DNA of 64,000 nucleotides from Fusobacterium perfoetens ATCC 29250 (GCF_000622245.1 NZ_JHXW01000010.1:27977-91976), one strand, 5' to 3'; shown: positions 35,211 to 43,500, counted from the first letter of the stretch. Numbers and translations are program-made. The notes: generated from the letters alone by a model not told the origin.

Positions 35211-37316
35211 TTATAATTTATAAGTTATTTTTCCTGTAGCTGTTGATTCTCCATCAGTTTCTATTGAATATCCTACTCCAACCTCTACTTTATCTACTAA
35301 ATCAAATGTTGCTGATACTGTAGCTGTACCTACTCCACCTTCATGTCTTTTTACTGGTGTAGAAAATTCTTTTTCTACATCTAATACTGTAAAATCATCT
35401 CTCCAGTCATCAACATTCATTAATTCTTTTTTCCATCCTAAATCTAAAGCAAATTTAACATTTGATTTATCTGTTAATTTTACTTTTTGACCTAATGTAG
35501 CTTTTACATAAACTTCATTGGAAATATTTTGACTTTCCTCTATTTTAGCATTATTCCATTTTCCACCATCAATAGTTTTTATTCCACCATTTTCTTCAAA
35601 TTCATCATGTCCAAAGAAAGTTGTATTTAATCCAGCTGTTAATTTTAAATTACTCATATCTGTAAAAGATATCTCTTTTGATAATTGGTTTTTCATACTA
35701 ATACTATATGAATCAAAGTCTGCTGTTCTTCCAACTCCTTCTTCATGGTTTCTTTTAACTTTATTATTACTATATATACCATTTAAAGCTAATGTATATG
35801 TATTGTTGTTTTCCATTTCTCTATTAAATGTATATCCCATTACAAATGAATTTAAATCATTTTTACTTTTATTTGAATACTCTATTTTTCCAGCTTGATA
35901 TCCCATAAAAATATTATCTCCTTGCATAAATGCGTTATCTTGAGATAAAACTAATGTTGTTTCTTTTAAATTGTATGGGATTGTTCTATATACATCATCA
36001 CTATTTTCTTTTGTATTTCTATAGAAAGCTCCTAATTTAAAATTGTTTAATTCTACTACTGCCTCTGTTCCACTTTCACTTTGATTTGTATATACACCAC
36101 TTATATATTGTTTAGAAAGTAATTTATCTTGAACTTCAACAAGATTTGTTCCTCTATCTAAAATTTGAGCATTAAGGTTGGCATATTCTTTTGAAGAAAT
36201 ATCATATCTCTTTAGTGACATTCCACCACTTTCTTCAAATAAAATATATAAATTATCTAAATCTTGAGTCATAGATGTATAACCATCTACTTTTCCTTCA
36301 GCTATTTGAATTGTTTTTCCTGTATTTGTTGTAATAAATAATCCATGTCTTCTTTGTGGTTTATCTTTTGTATAACTTACTAAATATACTTGGTCATCTA
36401 AAGCTAAAGTATTACTTTCACATTGGGCTATATCATCTGGGATAAAATTTTCCTCTACTCTTTCCCAAGTTTTTCCATTATCTGATGTACAATAAACTAC
36501 TCTTTTTTTATTTTCCCTACCTGTTTCTGCTTTTGCAGCAAGATATATTTTTCCATTATGATGGAAAATATTTGATTCACTTGTAACATCTGGTTTTCCT
36601 GCTTCACCTTCAGGATAGTTTTCTGGTCTTAACATTCCTGAAGCTTTCCATGTTTTTCCTCCATCTTCACTATAAATATATCCCGAAGTACAAGTTTTCT
36701 TATCTGGTTTATCTGTATCGTGATGCCAAGCTTGAACAGGCATATAAATAGTTCCATTATATGTCATTCCACTTCCTGGTCCTTGTAACATAAATTTATA
36801 TCCATTAGGTAATAAATCTTTCATACTTTGACCTTTATCCCATGTTTTTCCTCCATCTTTTGAAGTATACATAATAAAATCAAAGTCTCCTGTTTTATCC
36901 CCTATCCATTTATCGTTTTGATATCCAAATAAAAAAGTATTTCCTGAATTTGGGTCATGAACAATAGCAGGGTCAGATATTCCTAATTTATGACTTCCAT
37001 TTGGTCTATTAACTTCTTTATCAGGTATTAACAATTGCTCTTCTGACCAAGTATTTCCCCCATCATGAGATACTTTTACAGCAAACCCTATTCCATCTTG
37101 AAGACCTATATCATTCCATCCATTTGGTCTATGGTCTCCAACAGCTATTAAAGTTCCTTGTGAAGTTGAAGTTAAAGCTGGTATTCTATAGTAGTTTCCT
37201 TCATTTTGCCCTGGTTTATCAGCTTTATAAATTTCCATTTTTTCATTCCATCCATCTCCAGCCATAACTCCAGTTGCTAAAGCACAAAATAATGTAAGTA
37301 GTGTTAGTTTTTTCAT
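35211..37316 (-). CDS. Surface sialidase with C-terminal autotransporter-like barrel
   Basis: A 701-aa exo-alpha-sialidase predicted to sit on the cell surface and cut terminal sialic acids from host glycans. Signal peptide at 1-19 (MKKLTLLTLFCALATGVMA). The catalytic propeller covers about 25-400, with the 'YYRIPAL' arginine motif and Asp-boxes 'SHDGGNTWS', 'SKDGGKTWD', 'SEDGGKTWK' and 'TSDNGKTWE'. Residues about 410-701 are amphipathic beta strands (NFKLGAFYRNTKEN ... VEVGVGYSIE) ending 'GKITYKL', which looks like a self-secreting outer-membrane barrel. No sialic-acid uptake or nan genes are adjacent. AGGAGG stands upstream of the ATG, with its own promoter at 37400. Confidence 0.9.
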   Translation of the reverse strand: MKKLTLLTLFCALATGVMAGDGWNEKMEIYKADKPGQNEGNYYRIPALTSTSQGTLIAVGDHRPNGWNDIGLQDGIGFAVKVSHDGGNTWSEEQLLIPDKEVNRPNGSHKLGISDPAIVHDPNSGNTFLFGYQNDKWIGDKTGDFDFIMYTSKDGGKTWDKGQSMKDLLPNGYKFMLQGPGSGMTYNGTIYMPVQAWHHDTDKPDKKTCTSGYIYSEDGGKTWKASGMLRPENYPEGEAGKPDVTSESNIFHHNGKIYLAAKAETGRENKKRVVYCTSDNGKTWERVEENFIPDDIAQCESNTLALDDQVYLVSYTKDKPQRRHGLFITTNTGKTIQIAEGKVDGYTSMTQDLDNLYILFEESGGMSLKRYDISSKEYANLNAQILDRGTNLVEVQDKLLSKQYISGVYTNQSESGTEAVVELNNFKLGAFYRNTKENSDDVYRTIPYNLKETTLVLSQDNAFMQGDNIFMGYQAGKIEYSNKSKNDLNSFVMGYTFNREMENNNTYTLALNGIYSNNKVKRNHEEGVGRTADFDSYSISMKNQLSKEISFTDMSNLKLTAGLNTTFFGHDEFEENGGIKTIDGGKWNNAKIEESQNISNEVYVKATLGQKVKLTDKSNVKFALDLGWKKELMNVDDWRDDFTVLDVEKEFSTPVKRHEGGVGTATVSATFDLVDKVEVGVGYSIETDGESTATGKITYKL

Positions 37317-37399
37317 CAGTATTATTTCCTCCTAGTAAAATTTTAAATAAAGTATTCAATTTTTATTTTGTATTTTTATGCACTCGAGAACATGGAATG

Positions 37400-37428
37400 A
37401 GTATACTATAAAAAATAATTTTTTTCAA
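37400..37428 (-). promoter_or_regulatory. Promoter of the sialidase gene
   Basis: Minus strand TTGAAA, 17 bp, TATACT. An imperfect inverted repeat (ACTC ... GAGT, 37382-37402) overlaps the -10 region and could bind a regulator. Confidence 0.65.
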
Positions 37429-37726
37429 TCTTTTTTTGTTATATTACATACATTTTTTTATAAAATAATACATTTTAATTATAATATTAACATAGACTTT
37501 ACTTACTATTTTAAAAACAGAAAATTATCTTGAAATAATATTAGGTGTTATTTTATAAATATTCTTCTCAATTATATTGCAAATTCTAAGTATTCTCAAA
37601 AAAATTATTTTTCTTTTTTATTAAATTACTAAATGTCCAATTTTTTTTATATGTTAACTTTAATTAAACATTAAAATTAAATAAAAATTAATATAACAGT
37701 TATTTATGTAATTATTATAAAAAAAA
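37429..37726. other. AT-rich intergenic stretch
   Basis: Nothing beyond general AT-richness is seen between the sialidase promoter and the hipA terminator. Confidence 0.6.
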
Positions 37727-37752
37727 GTGGTGTAATTATACACCACCATTTT
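37727..37752 (-). terminator. Terminator after hipA, repeated type A copy 2
   Basis: Same GTGGTGTAATTATACACCAC palindrome as at 35147, and even the preceding 'TAATTATTATAAAAAA' is shared, so the two regions look duplicated. Confidence 0.88.
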
Positions 37753-37754
37753 TT

Positions 37755-38897
37755 TTATTTCATTTTCTTTAATATTTTCCCTAAATCTTTTTTTATTATT
37801 TTTTCTATATCCTCAGCTATATACCTAGCTTCTTCCATATTCATTCCTATATTTTCAGCAACTTTTAATATATTTTTTATAGTTGGATTTTTTCCCTCTC
37901 CATCTATTGTTGTAGCATGTTCTCCATTTATAGAATAACTATAAGTCAAATCATAAGCTGGAGAAAGTTTCCATTTTTTTGTATCCTCATCATAAATAAA
38001 TGAAAAATTCTTTGAATGGTCATCTCTATTATGAGCAAAAACATTAAAACACATTAATCTATACATTTTTCTTACTTCATCAAAACTATCTGTAAGTTTT
38101 AAAGTAAGTTGCATTAAAGTATTATAATCAAGATTAGGTAATCTATGAGAAGTTTCTAATAATCCACTTACAGAAATCATATGTATTCTTTTTTCTTTTC
38201 CATCTTCAGTCAATTTTCTATCAAATCTTTTTACTCCAAAATATCCTGATGAAATTTTTGAAGAAAATAATTTTGTTTCAGGAAATTCGATTCCACATTT
38301 TCTAGCACATAATGAATATTCATACTCTATTTTTCCTATATCTTTTACATCATAAGAAGATGGGAATTTTATTATCCATTCTTCATTGTTTATATTAGTT
38401 AAAATCTTTGGTCTTGCTCCCCCTGAAGAACCTCCAAGTAAAAAAAGTTTGTCTAAATTTTCTGAATAATTTGTATTTAAAATTTCATTACAAGCTATAG
38501 CTAATTTATCTAAATCACTCTCTTTTTCTTCTATTTTAAAATTATAGTCTGGTCTATAAGTTAATGCTCCCATTCCAGATTCTCCAACTATAGCTAATCT
38601 ATTTAATGAATTTATTTCTCTAGGATTTATTTTTTGATTAAGAAGCATTCTATCTACTAAAAGTTTACCCCAACCATCAGGCAAACTATCAGAAAATACT
38701 CCAAATAATCCATCAAAAGGGTCTATCTTTGGAATAAAAACTTTTTTTACTAAAGGTAAACTAAATGGACTTATAGAAAAACCCTCCACTAACCATTTAC
38801 TATCATATTCAAAAGCTACAAGATTATTTGATAATATAGCTAAAGTTCCTACTTTTATGTTATTATAAAATACCTGTAAAGATTTAATAATTTCCAT
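37755..38897 (-). CDS. hipA: HipA-like toxin kinase
   Basis: A 380-aa serine/threonine kinase of the HipA family; HipA proteins phosphorylate glutamyl-tRNA synthetase or related targets and cause growth arrest. N-terminal HipA_N region (residues about 5-110, 'DGLFGVFSDSLPDGWGKLLVD'), the phosphate-binding 'GGSSGGARPK' at 155-164, catalytic 'HNRDDHSKNF' at 289-298 and metal-binding 'PAYDLTYS' at 313-320. All key residues are present, so it appears active. It overlaps the antitoxin hipB by 14 bases, the usual tight coupling. Confidence 0.92.
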   Translation of the reverse strand: MEIIKSLQVFYNNIKVGTLAILSNNLVAFEYDSKWLVEGFSISPFSLPLVKKVFIPKIDPFDGLFGVFSDSLPDGWGKLLVDRMLLNQKINPREINSLNRLAIVGESGMGALTYRPDYNFKIEEKESDLDKLAIACNEILNTNYSENLDKLFLLGGSSGGARPKILTNINNEEWIIKFPSSYDVKDIGKIEYEYSLCARKCGIEFPETKLFSSKISSGYFGVKRFDRKLTEDGKEKRIHMISVSGLLETSHRLPNLDYNTLMQLTLKLTDSFDEVRKMYRLMCFNVFAHNRDDHSKNFSFIYDEDTKKWKLSPAYDLTYSYSINGEHATTIDGEGKNPTIKNILKVAENIGMNMEEARYIAEDIEKIIKKDLGKILKKMK

Positions 38898-39168
38898 TAA
38901 TAATCTCCTCTATAGAATAATACTCTTTTTTCTTAAATAATTCTAAAAATTCTTCTTCACATTCTAAGGCAATAGCAATTTTTATAAGAGAAAATAGAGA
39001 AATTTCACCTGTATTTTCAAATCTTTTTATAGAACCAAAACTCACCCCCGACTTTTTGGCTAATTCCTCCTGTGTCAATTTTAATTCTTTTCTTTTTCTC
39101 CTAACATTTTTTACTATTTCTAATTGAATTTCTTTAGGTGTTGTATTCTTTAAAAAATCAAATTCCAT
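38884..39168 (-). CDS. hipB: HipB-like XRE antitoxin
   Basis: A 94-aa antitoxin and autorepressor. Residues about 13-70 form an XRE helix-turn-helix (VRRKRKELKLTQEELAKKSGVSFGSIKRFENTGEISLFSLIKIAIAL). The frame is open further, to a TTG at 39204, but that TTG is the promoter -35 box, so ATG at 39168 is chosen. Its A lies almost at the expected transcription start, so the message is probably leaderless and no ribosome site is present. A 21-bp inverted repeat spans promoter and start codon. Confidence 0.88.
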   Translation of the reverse strand: MEFDFLKNTTPKEIQLEIVKNVRRKRKELKLTQEELAKKSGVSFGSIKRFENTGEISLFSLIKIAIALECEEEFLELFKKKEYYSIEEIINGNY

Positions 39169-39227
39169 ATATAATATATTATCTAAAATATATAAAAAAG
39201 TCAATATTTAGATAATATATTATATAT
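39167..39227. promoter_or_regulatory. hipBA promoter inside a 21-bp perfect inverted repeat
   Basis: The arms 39167-39187 and 39207-39227 are perfect reverse complements (21 bp; core TATTATCTAAA / TTTAGATAATA), 19 bp apart. Leftward TTGACT (39204-39199), a 17-bp spacer and TAATAT (39181-39176) lie between and within the arms. The layout fits a HipB operator that covers the promoter. Confidence 0.85.
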
Positions 39228-39235
39228 TAAAAAAA

Positions 39236-39262
39236 GTGGTGTAATTATACACCACCAATTTT
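39236..39262 (-). terminator. Terminator after hsp20, repeated type A copy 3
   Basis: Third GTGGTGTAATTATACACCAC hairpin, with T-runs, 21 bases past the hsp20 stop and directly adjoining the hipBA operator. Confidence 0.88.
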
Positions 39263-39282
39263 TTTATTAGAGAGAATTTATA

Positions 39283-39711
39283 TTATCCTTCTATTTGAAT
39301 ATATCTTTTTTCAGGTAATTTTTCTTGAATTTCTTTTTTTGGAACTTCTAGTTTCAAAATACCATTTTCAAATTTACCTTTTATATCTTCTTGAGTTAGA
39401 TTTTCACCAATGTAGAAACTTCTAGTACATTGTCCTGTATATCTTTCTTTTCTTATATATCTTCCTTCATTGTCTTTTTCATCTTTATTTTCATTGTGAG
39501 AAGCTGTGATAACTAAATATCCATTATTAATTTCAGCTTTTATATCTTCTTTAGCAAATCCTGGAAGTTCTACTTCTAATAAATATGAGTTTTCTAACTC
39601 TTTAATATCTGTGCTACCCATTGATTTTTGGTTTTTAAAACCATCCATAAAGAAATCATCATCAAAAACATCATTCATAAATCCTCTTCTAAAAATACTT
39701 GGCATCAACAT
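39283..39711 (-). CDS. Hsp20 / alpha-crystallin small heat-shock protein
   Basis: A 142-aa ATP-independent chaperone that holds unfolding proteins. The alpha-crystallin domain covers about 38-135 ('YLLEVELPGFAKEDIKAEINNGYLVITASH', 'GKFENGILKLEVPKKE'). ATG at 39711 lies 9 bases from AAGGAG; the ATG at 39720 directly abuts that site and is rejected. A CIRCE element overlaps its promoter, so the HrcA repressor should control it, which is less common for hsp20 than for groESL or dnaK. Confidence 0.92.
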   Translation of the reverse strand: MLMPSIFRRGFMNDVFDDDFFMDGFKNQKSMGSTDIKELENSYLLEVELPGFAKEDIKAEINNGYLVITASHNENKDEKDNEGRYIRKERYTGQCTRSFYIGENLTQEDIKGKFENGILKLEVPKKEIQEKLPEKRYIQIEG

Positions 39712-39802
39712 ATATACCATCTCCTTAATATAAACAATATTTTTAAATTTTTATTATTTTCTTTTTATATGTTCTAAATACCTTTTCCTCATCTACAAAC
39801 TT

Positions 39803-39845
39803 ATTATACAACTTTTTGTTAGCACTGTCAATAGATGAGTGCTAA
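39803..39845 (-). promoter_or_regulatory. hsp20 promoter with CIRCE operator
   Basis: TTAGCACTG-N9-GAGTGCTAA at 39819-39845 matches the HrcA-binding CIRCE consensus with one change. On the minus strand TTGACA (39831-39826), a 17-bp spacer and TATAAT (39808-39803) form a perfect sigma-70 promoter whose -35 box lies inside the CIRCE loop. The start lies near 39796, giving an 85-nt leader. Confidence 0.9.
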
Positions 39846-39970
39846 TTTTTTTAAAATTTTTTTATAGGGCAACTCTTAGGACTGTACCTAGGTTTTAAAG
39901 GATTTAAAGAAAATTTTTTATAATTTTTCTTTAAAATTTTTTATAATTTTTCTGTTTTTTTTATAAAAAA

Positions 39971-40005
39971 TAGCCCAGAGAAAAAAATCTCTAGGCTATA
40001 AATTT
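39971..40005 (-). terminator. Terminator, repeated type B copy 1
   Basis: TAGCC.AGAGA and TCTCT.GGCTA form the stem around an A7 stretch, with T-rich sequence leftward. It ends the 84-aa ORF. An identical 28-nt hairpin is found at 41022. Confidence 0.85.
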
Positions 40006-40041
40006 TTTTATATGAATAATAAAATTAACATAATTCTTTAT

Positions 40042-40296
40042 TTATTTTTTATTTTGAATATTTCCCCATCCTTCTTGAAGAGATTGAGATACTAAATTTA
40101 AAATATCGCTTATAGACAGTATTCTAGCTTGTCCTCTTGCTGGTTGTAATTTTCCTTCTGGAGTAATCCAGATAAATCTATACCCATATTCTGAAGTTCC
40201 ATCATCATAAATATATTCACAATATTGAAATGCTAAATCCCAAATACCTAATTGATTAAATTTTCTTGTTTCTTTAATTACATTTACATGAGCCAT
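40042..40296 (-). CDS. Hypothetical 84-aa protein
   Basis: No recognised family. The sequence 'VNVIKETRKFNQLGIWDLAFQYCEYIYDDGTSEYGYRFIWITPEGKLQPARGQARI' reads as a compact alpha-beta domain. It lies 18 bases after the PUA-like gene with an AGGAGG site before the ATG, so the two are probably one operon. Its job may be tied to nucleic-acid recognition by its partner, but this is only contextual. Confidence 0.6.
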   Translation of the reverse strand: MAHVNVIKETRKFNQLGIWDLAFQYCEYIYDDGTSEYGYRFIWITPEGKLQPARGQARILSISDILNLVSQSLQEGWGNIQNKK

Positions 40297-40314
40297 AAAA
40301 TACCTCCTAAAATA

Positions 40315-40899
40315 TTAATCTTTAAAATATAAAGTTTTAATAATATTACTTAATCTTTCAGCTTCTTGTTTTGTTAAATCTCTTGGAATAGTTATTGTTA
40401 CACTTTCTTTTCCTGGTCTTAAAGGTAAAGTGATGGTTTCAAATTTATTTGAATTATCTTCTATTTCTTCATTTTTTAAAATTTTTTCAATCAATTCACT
40501 ATATTTATTTAATCTTGCTGATGTATGTCTAGTTTTTAAAATACTTCTCATTTCCATTGGCATATCTTTTCTTTGTTTTACATCTAAAAATTTTACTTTT
40601 CTTTGATTTCTATAATCATCTTCTAAAGGAATATTATCATTATAAAAATAATCAGAAGTTATTTGGGCAAAATATATATTATCTCCATTTGGAATAATTA
40701 CTATATCTCCTTCTTTCATTTCATTTACAAAAATATTTAAATTTGTATGTGCCATTCCATCATATTTCTCTTTTAAATTACAATGTTTTAAATTACCCGA
40801 ATCACTCCAACCTACTGCTATAATACTTTGTTCTAAAAACTCATTCATTCTATTATGTTGACTTGGATTAGGACGAAGCAAAAAATAATTTTTATTCAT
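40315..40899 (-). CDS. PUA/EVE-like reader-domain protein, standalone
   Basis: A 194-aa protein. Residues about 1-130 ('YFLLRPNPSQHNRMNEFLEQSIIAVGWS', 'EMKEGDIVIIPNGDNIYFAQITSDYFY', 'NQRKVKFLDV') resemble the N-terminal reader domain fused to Mrr/McrB-type restriction proteins that recognise modified DNA. A Lys/Glu linker follows, then a short 'LPLRPGKESVTITIPRDLTKQEAERLSNII' module. There is no nuclease or ATPase domain, so it is either a lone reader or the remnant of a restriction system. GGGGGA precedes the ATG. Family placement is from pattern only. Confidence 0.6.
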   Translation of the reverse strand: MNKNYFLLRPNPSQHNRMNEFLEQSIIAVGWSDSGNLKHCNLKEKYDGMAHTNLNIFVNEMKEGDIVIIPNGDNIYFAQITSDYFYNDNIPLEDDYRNQRKVKFLDVKQRKDMPMEMRSILKTRHTSARLNKYSELIEKILKNEEIEDNSNKFETITLPLRPGKESVTITIPRDLTKQEAERLSNIIKTLYFKD

Positions 40900-41021
40900 A
40901 ATCTTATCCCCCTTTATAAATATTTTACTTATTGTATTTTTATATTATCACCTTTTAATCTAAAAGTCAATATATTTTTTATTTTAGTTATCTATGAAAT
41001 TTCTAATTTCTAAATTAAAAA

Positions 41022-41049
41022 TAGCCCAGAGAAAAAAATCTCTAGGCTA
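41022..41049 (-). terminator. Terminator after the MATE gene, repeated type B copy 2
   Basis: Identical 28-nt hairpin to 39971-39998, lying 11 bases past the MATE stop. Confidence 0.85.
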
Positions 41050-41060
41050 TAAATTAAATT

Positions 41061-42389
41061 TTATACTTCTATCTCTCTCATACCAACAGTACTAAAGAAC
41101 ATTATAGAGAACACCAAAGTTAACATTTCATTTACAGGTGCACTCATCCATATACCCCTACTATTAAACATAGTTGGGAAAATATAAAGTAGGGTATTTA
41201 TAATTATAATACCTCTTAAGACACTTAAAACAACAGATACTTTAGGGTTTTCAATAGCTGTGAAATAAGCACCTATTATTATATTAAGTCCCATTAAAAT
41301 ATATGTAAAACTATAGATTGTAATAGCTTCTTTTGTAATCTCATAAAGGATAACATCATTTTTTACAAATACAGATATTATATCAGTTGAAAATAGATTA
41401 ACCAAACTATAAAATCCTATTCCTAATACAAAAACTGTAGCTATACCTATTTTTAAAGTTTTCTTAATCTTCTCAAATTCACAAGCTCCATAATTGTAAC
41501 TTATAATTGGTTGTAAACCTTGAGAAAATCCTATCATTGTCATTGTAACTAAAGTTGAAATATATCCAATTATTCCAAAAGTAGATACACCTTTTTCTCC
41601 TATAATATTCATTATCTTGATATTAAAAGCCATAATAACTATACCTGTGGCCACTTCTGTAAGAAATTCTGGAGAACCCTTAAATAATATTGATTTTACC
41701 ATTTTAAAATCAAGTTTCATAAATCTAAACTTAAATTTAGTAGCTCTAAATCTTAGATAATACCATAACATAAATGACATAGTAAACTGAGCCATACCTG
41801 TAGCCAATGCTGCTCCTTCTATTCCCCAATGGAAATGAACGATAAAAACATAGTCTAGTACAATATTCATTATTGCACCACCTAAGTTACAGAACATTGA
41901 ATAACTTGGATTTCCATCTATTCTTATAAATATCTCAAAACCATAAGCCATTAAATAGAACAATGTAAAAAATGAAATAACGAAAAGATAAGTTTTAGCT
42001 GGGGTTAAAATAATATTGTTAGCTCCTAAGAATTTTACAACTGTTTCAGGAAAAAATACACCTAAAACTCCAAGTCCCATTCCTAGTAAAAGTAAAGTTT
42101 CTAAGGCAATACTATATATTCTTTCTACCTCTTTCTCTCTACCCTCTCCTAATTTTACTGCTATCATTGTACCAGAACCTATAGCTATCATTATACCTAA
42201 AGCAAATGAAAAATTTACATAAGGCATTACAATATTTACAGCAGCAATCTCTTTACTTCCTAAAAATTTCCCTATAAACATACCATCTACTATTGTGTAT
42301 AGAGAATAAATCCACATTGTAAGAATTGATGGAATACTAAATTTAAAAATAGTTTTTACCAAATTGTCTTTACCTAAATTTGTCCTCAT
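41061..42389 (-). CDS. MATE-family multidrug efflux pump
   Basis: A 442-aa inner-membrane antiporter with about 12 helices in two halves of six ('FSIPSILTMWIYSLYTIVDGMFIGKFLGSKEIAAVNIVMP' and its second-half counterpart). It expels cationic compounds with sodium or protons. ATG at 42389 is 9 bases from AGGAG; the ATG at 42398 abuts it and is rejected. The divergent MerR regulator and a 19-bp-spacer promoter point to drug-induced expression. A 21-codon ORF lies in its leader. Confidence 0.93.
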   Translation of the reverse strand: MRTNLGKDNLVKTIFKFSIPSILTMWIYSLYTIVDGMFIGKFLGSKEIAAVNIVMPYVNFSFALGIMIAIGSGTMIAVKLGEGREKEVERIYSIALETLLLLGMGLGVLGVFFPETVVKFLGANNIILTPAKTYLFVISFFTLFYLMAYGFEIFIRIDGNPSYSMFCNLGGAIMNIVLDYVFIVHFHWGIEGAALATGMAQFTMSFMLWYYLRFRATKFKFRFMKLDFKMVKSILFKGSPEFLTEVATGIVIMAFNIKIMNIIGEKGVSTFGIIGYISTLVTMTMIGFSQGLQPIISYNYGACEFEKIKKTLKIGIATVFVLGIGFYSLVNLFSTDIISVFVKNDVILYEITKEAITIYSFTYILMGLNIIIGAYFTAIENPKVSVVLSVLRGIIIINTLLYIFPTMFNSRGIWMSAPVNEMLTLVFSIMFFSTVGMREIEV

Positions 42390-42445
42390 ATATATCATCT
42401 CCTATTGTAATATTAATTAAGTAAAAAAATTAGAAATGATATACT

Positions 42446-42511
42446 TTAAGTCTCCCTATCTCTAAATTTAAAACAAAAGTCGAGCAATAGATTTCTTATT
42501 ATGTTTTTCAT
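42446..42511 (-). CDS. 21-aa leader peptide in the MATE 5' region
   Basis: ATG with AGGAGAG at good spacing opens a 21-codon frame (MKNIIRNLLL...RET) between the MerR-type promoter and the pump gene. It ends 56 bases before the pump start. It could be a regulatory leader peptide. No clear hairpin switch was found, so it may be incidental. Confidence 0.45.
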   Translation of the reverse strand: MKNIIRNLLLDFCFKFRDRET

Positions 42512-42535
42512 AATTATCACTCTCCTAGTATTAAT

Positions 42536-42566
42536 ATTATAATCTTTGGAACAATTCCAAGGTCAA
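42536..42566 (-). promoter_or_regulatory. MerR-type promoter with 19-bp spacer
   Basis: Minus strand TTGACC, 19 bp, TATAAT. The spacer carries the dyad TTGGAATTGTTCCAA. A 19-bp spacer with an internal dyad is the hallmark of MerR activation by DNA twisting. Confidence 0.9.
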
Positions 42567-42672
42567 GGGGGATAATAAATATTTTTTTAAACTGAAAGAA
42601 AAAATTTTTCGTCAAAATTATATGTTTATAATCAATAATATTTTTTTAAATTTTTATGTAAGGTGACTTTTT

Positions 42673-43494
42673 ATGGAGATAAATAAAAAAGAAAAATTTT
42701 ATAAAATAGGTGAAATCAGCAAACTTTATAATATAAGTTCTGATATACTTAGACACTATGATAAAATAGGACTTGTTTCACCAGACTTTATAGGGGATAA
42801 TGGTTATCGCTATTATTCTAAAAAACAGATTTGGAAATTAAATAATATACGAAATTTGAGAAATCTAGGTTTTGGACTTAAAGAGATACAAGACTTTTTA
42901 GATGAGAGAAATATCAATTCTGCCACAGAGATTTTGGAATTACAACTTAAAAAAATAGAAGAAAATATAGCTAATCTTCAAGAATTAAAAGAGGAGATTG
43001 AAAATAAACTAACCAATATTGAATTTTTTAAAAATTTTAAAGATTTTGATAAACCTATTATTAAATATATTCCAAAAAGGAAATTTTTACGTTCTAAAGG
43101 TCTTTTTAATAAAGAGTGGGAGATTGATTTTGAGCATAAAATTTTAAATGCTAAGACTGAATATGACAACGATTTTATACTGACAAATAATGAAATGGGG
43201 GCTACTATTACACAAGAAAATTTCCTAGCTGGTAAATATGATACTTTCTCAGAAACTTTTATTATAAATGATGAAAGAGGAGAGATTTTAGAAGAAGGTT
43301 ATTTTCTCACTATTGTTTTTAAAGGGAGTTATACAAACATTAATAAATACTATGAAATTTTAAAAGATTATATCTTAAAAAATAATCTTGAAATTTTAGG
43401 AGATATTCATGAAATTTACCATATTGAAAAACATATTACAGAAGATGAAAAAGAATTTATAACTGAAATTCAAATTCCAATTAAACAAAAGTAA
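42673..43494 (+). CDS. MerR-family regulator with effector-binding domain
   Basis: A 273-aa activator. N-terminal MerR winged helix (residues about 6-75, 'YKIGEISKLYNISSDILRHYDKIGLVSPD.IGDNGYRYYSKKQIWKLN'), then a coiled coil (85-118), then a GyrI-like/BmrR-like ligand domain to the end. Divergent from the MATE pump, whose promoter bears its expected dyad, so it should sense a toxic ligand and turn the pump on. AAGGTGA precedes the ATG. Confidence 0.92.
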   Translation: MEINKKEKFYKIGEISKLYNISSDILRHYDKIGLVSPDFIGDNGYRYYSKKQIWKLNNIRNLRNLGFGLKEIQDFLDERNINSATEILELQLKKIEENIANLQELKEEIENKLTNIEFFKNFKDFDKPIIKYIPKRKFLRSKGLFNKEWEIDFEHKILNAKTEYDNDFILTNNEMGATITQENFLAGKYDTFSETFIINDERGEILEEGYFLTIVFKGSYTNINKYYEILKDYILKNNLEILGDIHEIYHIEKHITEDEKEFITEIQIPIKQK

Positions 43495-43500
43495 ATTTAT

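Noticed and set aside
39169..39204. Longer start of hipB at TTG 39204
   Set aside because: That TTG coincides with the -35 box of the promoter that transcribes hipB, so it would not be in the message.
39971..41049. Exact 28-nt repeats resembling CRISPR repeats
   Set aside because: Only two copies about 1 kb apart, each a hairpin with T-run just after a gene end, and no spacer array or cas gene; they are terminators.
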